DNA of 64,000 nt from Halomonas sp. (GCF_029263665.1 NZ_JAJUFQ010000002.1:248001-312000); one strand, 5' to 3'; shown: positions 20,538 to 30,805, counted from the first letter of the stretch. The notes: a model not told the origin generated them from the sequence alone. Made by a program: numbers and translations.

Positions 20538-20744
20538 ATGCGCAATGTCGAACGGTTAACCTCCGTCAAGAGTGAACTCCTCGACATTTTCATGAGTATG
20601 GAAGTCGTTGAACACGAGCAGCGCTCTCGTACCGCCGCCCAGCGCAACCTGCGCGCCCGTCGCGGTATCGAGCTTCACGAAGAATTCAAGCGCCTGTCCG
20701 AAGATATCGCAGAATTACCGGAAGATGACGAAGGCATGCACTGA
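20538..20744 (+). CDS. Small conserved hypothetical protein (68 aa), resembles the PA3496 family
   Basis: ATG preceded by AAAGGAGAG; MRNVERLTSVKSELLDIFMSMEVVEHEQRSRTAAQRNLRARRGIELHEEFKRL. Confidence 0.75.
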   Translation: MRNVERLTSVKSELLDIFMSMEVVEHEQRSRTAAQRNLRARRGIELHEEFKRLSEDIAELPEDDEGMH

Positions 20745-20857
20745 TGCTGGAATGACCAAAGTGCACTAACGCCAGCTCATCTCTACAAGCGGCGTAGACT
20801 TGGCGAGGAGCCCCACGAACACTCCCCGTCATATACAACGACACGCTACTGACTTAT

Positions 20858-20905
20858 GCGGTCATCTACTTGCGCGGCCATCTACTTGCGCGGCCATCTA
20901 CTGAG
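20858..20905. repeat. 16-bp tandem repeat x3 GCGGYCATCTACTTGC (third copy degenerate)
   Basis: Read directly; intergenic. Confidence 0.93.
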
Positions 20906-20978
20906 CGCTCGCCTGCAGGTGCTCCAACTCTTCGTCGCCGCATGATTTACTGTAGGAACAATGCCTCAGCAACAGCAA

Positions 20979-21004
20979 AAGGGCCCGGCCAATGCCGAGC
21001 CCTT
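20979..21004 (-). terminator. Hairpin downstream of NSS transporter
   Basis: AAGGGCccGGC-caat-GCCgaGCCCTT followed by T-tract on the minus strand. Confidence 0.7.
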
Positions 21005-21029
21005 CTGATTTTTCAGTGGCTTGTTGTTC

Positions 21030-22370
21030 CTAGAGGCTGGCGAAGAACACTACCAGCACACCAATCGGTGCAACGAAGCGGGTTACCAGGTTCCACACCT
21101 TGAAACCATTGGCACTCAGGCCCAGCTCTTCACGCACCACATCCTTGTCAAGCACCCAGGCAGCGAAGATGATCGCTCCCAGGCCTGTCAAAGGCAGCAT
21201 GAACTTGCTGGTCAGCTTATCGAGAAGATCAAAGATACCCAGACCAAACAGCGTCAGACTGCTCCAGTCATTGAACGACAGCAGGGCAGCAATACCCAAT
21301 GCCCAAGCGCCAATGCCAGCTACTATGGCAGAAGCAGCACGACTGAGCGGCGTACGTTCTTCCAGGAACTCGGTCACAGGTTCAAGCAAGGAAATAGCCG
21401 AGGTCAAGGCTGCGAAGGTCAACAACAGGAAGAACATCAAGCCAAGAATCGTGCCCCCTCCCATGTTGCCGAAGGCCAAGGGCAGAGTCACGAAGATCAG
21501 GCTTGGGCCTGATGCCAGATCCAGATCGTTGGCGAATACGATAGGGAAGATCGCCAGACCGGCACCAAGTGCAATGACAGTATCCATGATCACGACCGTC
21601 CGCGCAGTCTTGATCAGATTGACTTCCTTGCCAAGGTAGGACCCATAGGCCAGCATGATGCCCATGCCCAGTGACAGGGTGAAGAAAGCATGCCCCAGCG
21701 CTGCAAGCACGGTTCCGCCATTGAGCTTGCTCCAATCCGGCGAGAACAGGAATTCCACTGCCTGGCCGAAGTGGCCAGTGGTCATGCCATAGCCGATCAG
21801 AATCACCAGCAACAGTGCCAAGGCAGGCATCAATACATTGACAGCCCCTTCAAGGCCCTTGGTCACACCGCGAGCCACAATGCCGATGACCAGCAGCATG
21901 AAGATCGAATGCCACAGCAGCAACAAGCCTGGATTGGCCAGCATGCCGTTGAACAAAGCCCCGATGCCATCGGCATCCTGGCCGGAGAAATCACCAGTGA
22001 CACTACCGAGCGTGTAATACAGCGACCAGCCGCCGATGACACTGTAGAAAGATAGAATAAGGAAGGCACCCAATACGCCTGCCACACCGACCAGCAGCCA
22101 GGCGCGGGATTTGCCCGCCTGCTCTGCCACTGTCGCCATGGTGTTGACCGGGTTACTCTGTCCACGCCGACCGAGCATCCACTCAGTCACCAGAATCGGC
22201 AAACCAATCAGCGCGATACATAACAGATAAACAAGAACGAATGCTGCGCCACCGCTCTCCCCCGTCATATAGGGGAACTTCCAGATGTTGCCTAGGCCTA
22301 CCGCTGAGCCTGTCGCGGCAAGAATGAACGAAAAGCGCGAGGACCACTGCGCATGGTTGGTTTTCGACAT
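21030..22370 (-). CDS. Sodium-dependent transporter, neurotransmitter:sodium symporter (NSS/SNF) family
   Basis: WSSRFSFILAATGSAVGLGNIWKFPYMTGESGGAAFVLVYL hallmark NSS N-terminus. Confidence 0.96.
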   Translation of the reverse strand: MSKTNHAQWSSRFSFILAATGSAVGLGNIWKFPYMTGESGGAAFVLVYLLCIALIGLPILVTEWMLGRRGQSNPVNTMATVAEQAGKSRAWLLVGVAGVLGAFLILSFYSVIGGWSLYYTLGSVTGDFSGQDADGIGALFNGMLANPGLLLLWHSIFMLLVIGIVARGVTKGLEGAVNVLMPALALLLVILIGYGMTTGHFGQAVEFLFSPDWSKLNGGTVLAALGHAFFTLSLGMGIMLAYGSYLGKEVNLIKTARTVVIMDTVIALGAGLAIFPIVFANDLDLASGPSLIFVTLPLAFGNMGGGTILGLMFFLLLTFAALTSAISLLEPVTEFLEERTPLSRAASAIVAGIGAWALGIAALLSFNDWSSLTLFGLGIFDLLDKLTSKFMLPLTGLGAIIFAAWVLDKDVVREELGLSANGFKVWNLVTRFVAPIGVLVVFFASL

Positions 22371-22678
22371 ATTTCACCCTTATGAGTACGTGTCGTCATC
22401 GATCGATCGGATGCGATAACGGCATTTGTGTTTATAGTCGCCACGTCCTCGACAGTCTGGTTCGCAGTGCTGTCGTCTAACAAGGGGTCTGACGGATGTC
22501 AGCAGGATCACTGCCGGTACACCTCTCGTTCCGATACGCAATGGCGAATCGGTCAAGACCGGTGAGTTCAGGCATCTGATCGGTTCAGATAGGAACAGAA
22601 AAGCGCCCATACCCATGGCAAGTGACGAACAACCGGACAAATTATCTGAAGAGGCATAAAAACGCCAGGGTTCTTTAG

Positions 22679-23593
22679 TTATAACAGACGATTCTGACGT
22701 TCACCTGAAAATGCTCCCAAAGCAGGAAGGCCAGCATGTTCTGTCAGCAGGGTATAGAGTCTACGAGCCAGCTCAGGAGCCGTTCGGTTATCCGCAGTAT
22801 GAACAAATAGGAAAGGGGTTTTCCCCTGTTTTATCCACAGGCTGAGACGTTCACGCCAAGGAGCGAAGTAGCGCTCATTGATGCTGCTGTCAAGGTGGCC
22901 GATGAACCTGACAATAGGAAATTTTCCCGTGGAGATCACGTGTAGCGGGAGTTTTGGCTTTTCTCCCTGTGCTTTGATCATCCCAGGGTGGTTCCCAGCA
23001 GGTGTTGAAAACAAAGGGCGAACATCCAGCATCACTCGATCAGCCCCATGACTTATCAACAACCTGTTGAAAGCTTTCTCTGCTTCCCCCTTGTGGAAAA
23101 AATCACTATGTCTCACCTCAACCGCACATGGCATTTGCTTCGGCCAATGCTTTAGTAGTACTTCCAGCTTAGACAGCTCAGCATGGCCAAAATCTCTAGG
23201 CAGCTGAACCATCATCGGGCCAAGTCGTCCAACCAACGGTTCCAGGGCTTCCCAGAATGCTTCCAGTTCGGCTTCGATCCCCTTCAGGCGCTGAACATGG
23301 GTCAACTGTCGGGGCAGCTTGAAACAGAAGCGAAAGTCATCTGGAGCCTGACGCGCCCAGGTCTGTATGGTCTGTGCTTTAGGTGTTCCGCTATAGAAGG
23401 TGGTATTGCCCTCGACGCTATTGAACACCTGAGCATAATCCGCCAACCAATCTTCACGACCACCATGAGGAGGATAAAGGCCACCACGCCAATCAGGGTT
23501 GGCCCACATGGCAAGACCAAGACGCAACCGCGGCGTTACACGCGTAATACTGTTCATCATTCCCTTAAGTACTACATTCCTTATAAGTGCCAT
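22679..23593 (-). CDS. DUF72 (YecE-like) protein; true start may be at an internal Met
   Basis: MWANPDWRGGLYPP...YAQVFNSVEGNTTFYSGTP...FRFCFKLPRQLTH; VEVRHSDFF; RFIGH. Confidence 0.9.
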   Translation of the reverse strand: MALIRNVVLKGMMNSITRVTPRLRLGLAMWANPDWRGGLYPPHGGREDWLADYAQVFNSVEGNTTFYSGTPKAQTIQTWARQAPDDFRFCFKLPRQLTHVQRLKGIEAELEAFWEALEPLVGRLGPMMVQLPRDFGHAELSKLEVLLKHWPKQMPCAVEVRHSDFFHKGEAEKAFNRLLISHGADRVMLDVRPLFSTPAGNHPGMIKAQGEKPKLPLHVISTGKFPIVRFIGHLDSSINERYFAPWRERLSLWIKQGKTPFLFVHTADNRTAPELARRLYTLLTEHAGLPALGAFSGERQNRLL

Positions 23594-23623
23594 GGCTTAA
23601 ATGCTATAGCTCAAGTGCTACGG
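23564..23623. repeat. Degenerate 14-16-bp repeats CTTAAGTACTACATTC / CTTATAAGTGCCATGG / CTTAAATGCTATAG / CTCAAGTGCTACGG
   Basis: Aligned by eye in the divergent DUF72-MATE region; overlaps the DUF72 annotated start. Confidence 0.5.
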
Positions 23624-23633
23624 AGAGCCTGCA

Positions 23634-25061
23634 ATGCCCCCAACCCGGCCTAGTCTGACAGATGGATCGACTCTCTCCACTCTCATTCGCCTGGCCTTGC
23701 CTATCGTCCTGGCCAATGTTCTGCAGACTGCCTACCAGTTGATTGATGCTTTCTGGGTCGGACGCCTCGGTGCCGAAGCAGTGGCCGCGGTATCACTGAG
23801 TTTTCCCTTGATCTTCCTGCTGCTTTCGGTCGGCATCGGCCTGGCCGTAGCGGGAACAGTGCTGGCAGCCCAATATCATGGCAGTGGTAATAGAGACGCG
23901 GTTAATCGTGTATCCGCCCAGGCCATGCTCGGCATGATCGTGCTGTCGCTCATTCTGGGAAGTACCGGATATGTACTCAGCCCAATCGCAGTCGACTTTC
24001 TTGGCGCTGCCGATGATGTCCAACCATTGGCTGCTTTATACCTGAAAATCTCCTTCATTGGTCTGCCATTCATGTTCATCTACGCCATCTTCCAGTCACT
24101 GATGCGTGGTGTAGGCGATGCTAAAACGCCTCTAGTTATCGTCTTTGTCACGGTGGTGCTGAATTTCATCCTCGACCCGTTGCTGATTCTAGGCTGGGGT
24201 CCTGTTCCAGCTATGGGGGTCAGTGGCGCGGCAATAGCCACCGTCATCACCCAAGGACTATCTACCATCGCCGGTTTGTACATTCTGTTCTCGGGACGCT
24301 GGGGCATTCAGTTGAAATTGAACCAGCTAAAACCTGATCACCACCTGTTATGGCGCTTGTTTGCTCTAGGCGGCCCTACAGCGGTAGAGCAGAGCACCCG
24401 AGCCTTGGGCATGATGCTGATGACCACCTTAGTGGCAGGTTTCGGTACCGTAACCCTGGCAGCCTACGGTATTGGCACTCGCATATTCAGCTTCGTGATC
24501 ATTCCCGCTCTTGGTCTATCCCAGGCAGCTTCGGCTCTGGTCGGCCAGAACATCGGGGCAGGCAAGACCGAGCGTGCCGAGAAAACCGCCTATGCCAGCG
24601 CTGCCATCGCCTTCGTCTCACTGACCGCTGTCGGCATCCTGTGCTTCTTTTTTGCTGATCCGCTGGTGACCATCTTCGTGCCAGATGCCCACAAAGTCAT
24701 TGAAGAAGGTGCTCTCTTCGTGCGCATTACTGCCCTTACCTTTGGCCTGATGGGGGCCCAGATCGTCATCGCGGGAGCCTTTCGCGGTGCCGGTGATACC
24801 GTGATGGCCATGGCCATTGCCCTGGTTTCACTATGGGTGCTGCAATTTCCCTTGGCCTGGATTCTGGCAGAACGCACATCCCTGCAGGAAATCGGTATCT
24901 ACTGGGCTTACCCGATCCAGAACATCATCACTGCCGTGGTGGCCTGGATGTGGTTTCGTAGTGGCCGCTGGAAGCACCATCGCCTGATAGATAGCGAGGC
25001 TTCATTGAAAACAGCGACCACACCCGTTCCTCCAATCGACAGTGCGAACAACCGTCCTTGA
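23634..25061 (+). CDS. MATE-family efflux transporter
   Basis: 475 aa; LALPIVLANVLQTAYQLIDAFWVGRLGAEAVAAVSLSFPL; second half LGLSQAASALVGQNIGAGK. Confidence 0.96.
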   Translation: MPPTRPSLTDGSTLSTLIRLALPIVLANVLQTAYQLIDAFWVGRLGAEAVAAVSLSFPLIFLLLSVGIGLAVAGTVLAAQYHGSGNRDAVNRVSAQAMLGMIVLSLILGSTGYVLSPIAVDFLGAADDVQPLAALYLKISFIGLPFMFIYAIFQSLMRGVGDAKTPLVIVFVTVVLNFILDPLLILGWGPVPAMGVSGAAIATVITQGLSTIAGLYILFSGRWGIQLKLNQLKPDHHLLWRLFALGGPTAVEQSTRALGMMLMTTLVAGFGTVTLAAYGIGTRIFSFVIIPALGLSQAASALVGQNIGAGKTERAEKTAYASAAIAFVSLTAVGILCFFFADPLVTIFVPDAHKVIEEGALFVRITALTFGLMGAQIVIAGAFRGAGDTVMAMAIALVSLWVLQFPLAWILAERTSLQEIGIYWAYPIQNIITAVVAWMWFRSGRWKHHRLIDSEASLKTATTPVPPIDSANNRP

Positions 25062-25079
25062 ACTCCTGAAGAGAAAAAA

Positions 25080-25117
25080 GGCCAGCATATACACTTCAGA
25101 GAGAGCGTATGCTGGCC
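25080..25117 (-). terminator. Hairpin with T-tract on minus strand, downstream of the fimbrial operon
   Basis: GGCCAGCATA...TATGCTGGCC, flanked by AAAAAA on the plus-strand left side. Confidence 0.7.
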
Positions 25118-25212
25118 AGTCATGTTTCATAGTAGTTGCGTGTCAACCTGGAGGGGGTGTCTCGAGAGAATTACCCCCGCCAACCTGCAATGTTGCCTGG
25201 TCGACACGCATT

Positions 25213-26277
25213 TCAGTCATAGGCAATGGTGACCATGGCCTGGGCTTCCAGTTTTCCCGCCGTCACGCTGTTGCCGCTCTGGATGTATTCGGCTTCAAGT
25301 GGAATCAAGACATGCTCGCTGCCATCAACGGCATTTACATTGATGAAAGTCCCACTTGAGTTCGCCGCACCACCAGGCACCAGCATGACCGGCTCTCCTG
25401 CATGGCGCATCTGAAAGGAGATCCCACCGGCAGTGGTATTCACCCCCGGAGCAAGAATGGAACTGCCATTGGGCAGATCGTTGACATCGGAGAAAAACAC
25501 CTTCGCCCTTGCATCCTCCATGCAGTTCAACTTCAAGGCAAAGAGAGTGCTGCCCCCAGTATCCCCCACGGAACTGAACTGCCCGCTGCTGATGGTCGGC
25601 AAGGTGACCTGGATATCCGAGTTTTCCAGCTCACAAGTCTGGGTCACGGTGGTCAAGTGTGCATTGACGTAGATCTTGCTCTGGTCAATATCGATATTGG
25701 CATATTCATTTCCCTCACAAGCCACCCTGAACTGAAACCGAAAGTCGCTGGTTAGAGGCGTTGAACCATCCAGTTTGACCAGACGAAAGGCCAGTGGAAC
25801 CTGCTGATACCCCTGCTGAATATGCACCCTGGTATCGTGCCGATCATGATTATCCCCCACCAGTGGCATGGGGTTACCGTTGAGATCCAACGCTTGATAG
25901 CCCACACCTGGCGGAAAGGTCGAGAAACGATAGGTATTGGGTATCGAGGTATTGCTCGGAAGGCCACCCTCAGGGATAAACGCCCACCCTTGAGTGGTGG
26001 TGCAGTAATTACGGTCATCGTCATAATGCCCATTGCAACTGATGCCTAGAGTGGCCGACTGACGGGAACCTGGTATTTCCAGCCCGACACCTGCACTGCC
26101 AGTGATATTGGCCTGAAGGTTGAGCGTTGCCGGCAGCTGAGATGATGTGCAGTTGTCGGTTCTTCCCTGATACGCCATACAGACTGAGGACATAACCAGC
26201 TGGACACAGACCAATATCAGCAGCATTCCCATCGCACCCCACCCGCCTCGCGTTTTCGTATGAATTACCCGGCTCAT
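25213..26277 (-). CDS. Fimbrial tip adhesin-like protein (start chosen at MSRVIHTK)
   Basis: Signal peptide, C-terminal pilin-like domain (CELENSDIQVTLPTIS...YIQSGNSVTAGKLEAQAMVTIAYD); last gene of fimbrial operon. Confidence 0.85.
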   Translation of the reverse strand: MSRVIHTKTRGGWGAMGMLLILVCVQLVMSSVCMAYQGRTDNCTSSQLPATLNLQANITGSAGVGLEIPGSRQSATLGISCNGHYDDDRNYCTTTQGWAFIPEGGLPSNTSIPNTYRFSTFPPGVGYQALDLNGNPMPLVGDNHDRHDTRVHIQQGYQQVPLAFRLVKLDGSTPLTSDFRFQFRVACEGNEYANIDIDQSKIYVNAHLTTVTQTCELENSDIQVTLPTISSGQFSSVGDTGGSTLFALKLNCMEDARAKVFFSDVNDLPNGSSILAPGVNTTAGGISFQMRHAGEPVMLVPGGAANSSGTFINVNAVDGSEHVLIPLEAEYIQSGNSVTAGKLEAQAMVTIAYD

Positions 26278-26355
26278 ATCATTTCGTCCTCGTGGTCTTC
26301 CCGCACTAACGCTGAACATGGTGGCACTGAATGGCTTCGATGCCGGCCAGATCCA

Positions 26356-28917
26356 CTACAGAGGGGTACATAACGCCTCAACCTGTTGATAACCTGCTGT
26401 GCTGACATCATCATTCTTCTGGGGTGTCGGGAACTGCAGTCGGCAGAACTGATCGGAGCCTTCACCCCACACCACCCTCAAGTCATCATAGTCACCGCGC
26501 AGGAAGATCATCCGCCCCTGCCCGACCAGTGAGACATGTTGACCACCACCATCAACGACTTCGGCACCGAAAGGCACGGCATCGTTGTCCACATGCACCA
26601 ACACCGGGTGTCCGAGGCGAGTCTCATAGTCGATACGTACCACGGCACCACGACGCGGCGTCACTGTCTGCGAAGTGGACTTCAGTTCCACATCCAGCGG
26701 TAGCCCTTTGGGACTGATGGCAACAGTGTTGTGGCGATAGGGCGTCAGCCCTGCATCCAATGCATCTCCATCGCGATCCAGATGATTACCCATGCCGTTG
26801 CTCAATGAAGCTCCAGCAGCCCCATCGGCGTGTATCAACGCCATGGTCTCCGCCCGGTCGGGACTGAACACCACGCCACCTGGATAAGCAACAATGACGC
26901 CGGTCGCTGACGCCGAATACTGCTCGAAACCTTCGCTATGACTGTAAGTCGTACCCAGTTGAGTGCCCGAGGTACGATAGTTGAGATCACCACCAAAGGT
27001 GGTGCTGGTATCGATGTTATTGTCGGCACGCGATACATAGGCGTTGTAATTCAATTGACTCTCATCCCCCGCCGTACCCGACAGGTTGGTGCGCACGGTA
27101 CTGCTGTGATCATCGTCGAAGGTCGCCGTCGCACTCAGCGTTGGATGATTAGTACCATCACCCAATGGAATGCTGGCAGTCAGCATGTAGGTATTGGTCT
27201 CGTCGTCATCCTCGATATCTCGAGTCGCCGACAGGCTCAGGCTCCCCCAATGGAAGCCCTTGCTGTAATCCAGTTGATAGGTGGTCTGATCCGGTCGACC
27301 GTTCCAGTAGTCATGGGTCAGCCCTGTGAGATTGAGATTGCCGAGTTCTCCCAGTGATTGACTGATGCTAAGTTGGAAACGATTGCGCTCACTCAGGCTG
27401 CTTGATGAGGCATCCCCATTCTTCAAGTACGCAAAGTCGGCGAAGGTAATGTATTCCTCACTGGAAAACCGGTAGGCGGCCAACGAGAAGTTGGTGCTGG
27501 TGGCATTGAGCATCTTGCTGTAACTCAACCGATAACTCTGCCCTTCCAGTTCACTATATGCGTAGGGGATTCCTTCGGTGCGGGTCAAAGTGGCATCAAT
27601 GGCGACTGCTCCCAATGGCGTGCCGACGGCGGATCCCATCAGCAGAGAGTAGTAGTCCTCGGCAATCAGTCCTCCGCCATAGACGGTCAGGATATTGTTG
27701 ATACCACGTCGCCAGGTGGCCTGAGCGAAACTAGGCTCATCGTGCAACTCGTCATCGCGGTAACGGCCGGCGACGACATTGAAACGAGATGAACCGGGCC
27801 GCAGCATCTGCACCACCGAGGCATAGGGGACAGTGAAAGATCTTTCACTGCCATCTGCTTCGGTGACCGTGACTTCCAGATCTCCGGCATATCCCGTTGC
27901 ATATAGGTCATCAATGACAAAGGCTCCGGCAGAGACGCTTGTCTCGTAAACCACATTACCGCCCTGACGTACCGTAACTTTGGCATTGGTGTTGGCGGAA
28001 CCACGGATCACCGGTGCATAACCACGCTCGCTTTCAGGCAACATGCTGTCATCGCTACCTAGCTGCACCCCCGTGAAAGGAAGACTTTCGAATTCACTGC
28101 CCGGAGTGAAATACTCACCAAAGGTGAGTTGTCCCCGCACAGCATCCACATCCGTCTGCACATAGGTGTTTTGTGCCTCATACTTCGGCCCGTCGATATC
28201 ATCGCTGTAGTGATAGTTACCATTGTGCCTAAACCGCCAGCCAGCCAAGTTGACGCCGGCATTGAGGTTGGCGTTGTAGTCGGTGGAGCTATCGCCACTG
28301 TCCTGTTTGCTGTGGAAGGCATTAGCGTGGTACCCGAAAATCAATGCATTGATACCATCATCCCATTCCTCAGGATCAACATATCCGCGCTTGACGGTAC
28401 CGGCATAGGCCTGAGGTATGCTCAGGTCAGCACGCAGATTGGCAGCGTCCATGCTGAACGATGCCTCGGGGATCAACGCATCGGCTTCAATACAGCCGCT
28501 TTCCAGCATACGTTGAGTATTCTGCTGATCGGGTAGTCGATCAATCATCACCCCCCATCGCTGTACGTCCGCCCTGGAGAAACAGAAATGTTGCTCTCCA
28601 GATGATTCGTCATCTTTGACATGCACTGTCTGACGCAGCATGTCCTTGCCGTTGATCAGTACATCCAGTTCATAATCACCGGCGATCACCATACCGGGCT
28701 GAGAATAATGAGACAGATCGACATCCTGACCCAGACCACGCAGAAACTGATTATCGAATTCGCTGGAAACGGCATCATGGCTCGTCGCTGCCATGCTAGA
28801 ACTACTAGCTAACAGAGCCATTACCATGCATTGGACTCTGGAACTGAATGCCAAGGGCCATCTTCGCTGGAGCGAAAGCCACCCTTCCATTATCTGGATG
28901 GAACCTGAAAGACACAT
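26356..28917 (-). CDS. Outer-membrane fimbrial usher protein (FimD/PapC family)
   Basis: 853 aa; GVQLGSDDSMLPESERGYAPVIRGSANTNAKVTVRQGGNVVYETSVSAGAFVIDDLYATGYAGDLEVTVTEADGS. Confidence 0.97.
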   Translation of the reverse strand: MCLSGSIQIMEGWLSLQRRWPLAFSSRVQCMVMALLASSSSMAATSHDAVSSEFDNQFLRGLGQDVDLSHYSQPGMVIAGDYELDVLINGKDMLRQTVHVKDDESSGEQHFCFSRADVQRWGVMIDRLPDQQNTQRMLESGCIEADALIPEASFSMDAANLRADLSIPQAYAGTVKRGYVDPEEWDDGINALIFGYHANAFHSKQDSGDSSTDYNANLNAGVNLAGWRFRHNGNYHYSDDIDGPKYEAQNTYVQTDVDAVRGQLTFGEYFTPGSEFESLPFTGVQLGSDDSMLPESERGYAPVIRGSANTNAKVTVRQGGNVVYETSVSAGAFVIDDLYATGYAGDLEVTVTEADGSERSFTVPYASVVQMLRPGSSRFNVVAGRYRDDELHDEPSFAQATWRRGINNILTVYGGGLIAEDYYSLLMGSAVGTPLGAVAIDATLTRTEGIPYAYSELEGQSYRLSYSKMLNATSTNFSLAAYRFSSEEYITFADFAYLKNGDASSSSLSERNRFQLSISQSLGELGNLNLTGLTHDYWNGRPDQTTYQLDYSKGFHWGSLSLSATRDIEDDDETNTYMLTASIPLGDGTNHPTLSATATFDDDHSSTVRTNLSGTAGDESQLNYNAYVSRADNNIDTSTTFGGDLNYRTSGTQLGTTYSHSEGFEQYSASATGVIVAYPGGVVFSPDRAETMALIHADGAAGASLSNGMGNHLDRDGDALDAGLTPYRHNTVAISPKGLPLDVELKSTSQTVTPRRGAVVRIDYETRLGHPVLVHVDNDAVPFGAEVVDGGGQHVSLVGQGRMIFLRGDYDDLRVVWGEGSDQFCRLQFPTPQKNDDVSTAGYQQVEALCTPL

Positions 28918-29092
28918 AAATAAGGAAGCCTGAATGCTCTACAAGGGCATCTACTTGCAAGGAACCAACCTCGAGACCCTTGCCCTTATTGGTCAGCCGA
29001 TCCAACAGGTTAGGTTGGTGCCATGACAACCAGCCCAGCGGCTGATCATCTCTACGATATACCGCCGGTATTGGCTCACCTGTCGACATGGT

Positions 29093-29128
29093 ATCTATCG
29101 CATCAATGACATCTATCGCATCAATGAA
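29093..29128. repeat. 18-bp tandem duplication ATCTATCGCATCAATGAM x2 that includes the chaperone stop codon
   Basis: Copies 29093-29110 and 29111-29128; second copy overlaps the 3' end of the chaperone CDS. Confidence 0.95.
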
Positions 29129-29859
29129 TAGTTTTGTTCGACACTGGCACCAAAATCATTGAGCCAATGCCCGACAATATCTCCAGAAACTACCGCAGAT
29201 GTCAGACCTTTCAGCGGAAAGTCTGCTGTCGCATAGGGATCGACCATGCCACTGTCAATACTTGGGTAGGTGTGCCCACCAGATGTCAGTGCCAGGTCTC
29301 GAAAGCTGACGTGATAGGGAGAGTCATTGGTTGCACGCAGTGCGTAGCCATTACCAACGGGCTGTAGGCTCCAGCTCATATGTTCTACTGCTTCTTCAAG
29401 GGATCCCTGAAGCCCACCAGGGCGGAAGAACATCTTGACACGAGTACGGAAGGCTAGACGCATGACGTTCTGTTCCTCACCGTCATTTGCCTGCGGTTTG
29501 GGAGGAACATCCAGCACATTGAGCCAAAATACCGATTCCCGATCTTCGGGCAGACTCTGGCCGGTATAGGCAATACGCAGAGTTTGCCCGACCTGAGGCT
29601 CCACCCGGACAAGCGGCGGTAGAACCACAAATGGTAATTGCTCGGCCCCTGGTTCCGAGGATGGATTACCACTGTCCAGCCAGGATTGCACCAAGGCAGC
29701 CCGATCTGCTTCATTGTGCAGATCCACCGTGATCTCACGAACATTACCAGGGTAGATAAAACGGGTTCCCTGCACCTGAATACTTGCTGACGCCAGCAGC
29801 GGTACCAGCAGAGCAACAAGCAGTGCACCACTTGCCAGTTTCTTCATCACCGTCATCAC
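29113..29859 (-). CDS. Periplasmic fimbrial chaperone (PapD-like)
   Basis: Signal peptide; IQVQGTRFIYPGNVREITVDLHNEADRAALVQSWLD; FWLNVLDVPP; RVKMFFRP. Confidence 0.95.
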   Translation of the reverse strand: MMTVMKKLASGALLVALLVPLLASASIQVQGTRFIYPGNVREITVDLHNEADRAALVQSWLDSGNPSSEPGAEQLPFVVLPPLVRVEPQVGQTLRIAYTGQSLPEDRESVFWLNVLDVPPKPQANDGEEQNVMRLAFRTRVKMFFRPGGLQGSLEEAVEHMSWSLQPVGNGYALRATNDSPYHVSFRDLALTSGGHTYPSIDSGMVDPYATADFPLKGLTSAVVSGDIVGHWLNDFGASVEQNYSLMR

Positions 29860-29920
29860 CTTGACTCTCTAGCCTACTGCGATTTGCAGAGGGAGGGCCC
29901 CTCTGCAACAGAGTGATGCC

Positions 29921-30469
29921 TTACAGGTAGTCCAGGGTGTAGACCAGAGCTGTTTCGACGCCACCAGAAGATGCTGCACCGTTCACGGCGATGTATTGCG
30001 CTGCATAGTTCAGTGTCGCAGAGCCTGTCGTACCGCTTCCATCATCCACGAAATCGACAGAATTGTTGCCTTCGTTGTTGGCCAGGTTGATAGGCTTCCC
30101 ATCAAAGCCATTGATGATCTGAACCTGAACGTTATCAGCACCGGACTTGGCGTTGTTGACCAGGAAGCCAGTGGAGACATCCACATTCTGAGGTTCGAAG
30201 TAGGCACGTACGTGTCCGGTGGAAGGGCAACCAGTCAAAGACATGACGATCGGCGTGGCACCTGCGACATCACCATCGGCAGCCAGTGAGCTGGTGGAGA
30301 CAGTGGGTAGAATTACAGTGGTATCAGCATCACCGCCATTGACGGCAATCTGGCAAGCAGAATCCGTGACTAGGCCTTGGATGGTGATAGTGCCATCAGC
30401 AGCCAAAGCGCTTGAAGCGGTAAAAAGACTTGCGGCCAGAAGGACAGGCATCGTCAATACTTTCTTCAT
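29921..30469 (-). CDS. Major fimbrial subunit (type 1 pilin-like; start at MKKVLTM)
   Basis: Signal peptide; GTITIQGLVTDSACQIAVNG...TVILPTVSTSSL...YAAQYIAVNG...ALVYTLDYL. Confidence 0.94.
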   Translation of the reverse strand: MKKVLTMPVLLAASLFTASSALAADGTITIQGLVTDSACQIAVNGGDADTTVILPTVSTSSLAADGDVAGATPIVMSLTGCPSTGHVRAYFEPQNVDVSTGFLVNNAKSGADNVQVQIINGFDGKPINLANNEGNNSVDFVDDGSGTTGSATLNYAAQYIAVNGAASSGGVETALVYTLDYL

Positions 30470-30552
30470 GATGTTATCCATATATCAATGCATAAATAAA
30501 AAGCATCTAGTCCTCTCCAACATTATTAGAGAGTTAGTCTGCTAACAAATAT

Positions 30553-30590
30553 TATATGACATCTTGCCCCCTTCATATCAATGTCATATA
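30553..30590. promoter_or_regulatory. Perfect 10-bp inverted repeat TATATGACAT-N18-ATGTCATATA upstream of fimbrial operon
   Basis: Arms at 30553-30562 and 30581-30590. Confidence 0.7.
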
Positions 30591-30805
30591 GAACATATAC
30601 ATTGCTACTTAACATCACGATATTGAAAAATAACCCTTTATTTATATATCCTTTACCACCATTGGATATTTCATTTCCCTGTAAAATCATATCCATAAGA
30701 AATTATAAAACATAAGACATTGTTATTTAACAATAAAAAATCTCAAAAAAGTCATAAAAAGCCGACTTAGAAAATATTGAAATCATTCGATGATAAATAC
30801 AAACA

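Noticed and set aside
22380-22640. 86-aa minus ORF upstream of the NSS transporter
   Set aside because: No family features; composition and position suggest spacer DNA.
30553-30590. fimS-like invertible promoter switch
   Set aside because: Only 18 bp between 10-bp arms, too short to carry a promoter, and no site-specific recombinase gene nearby.
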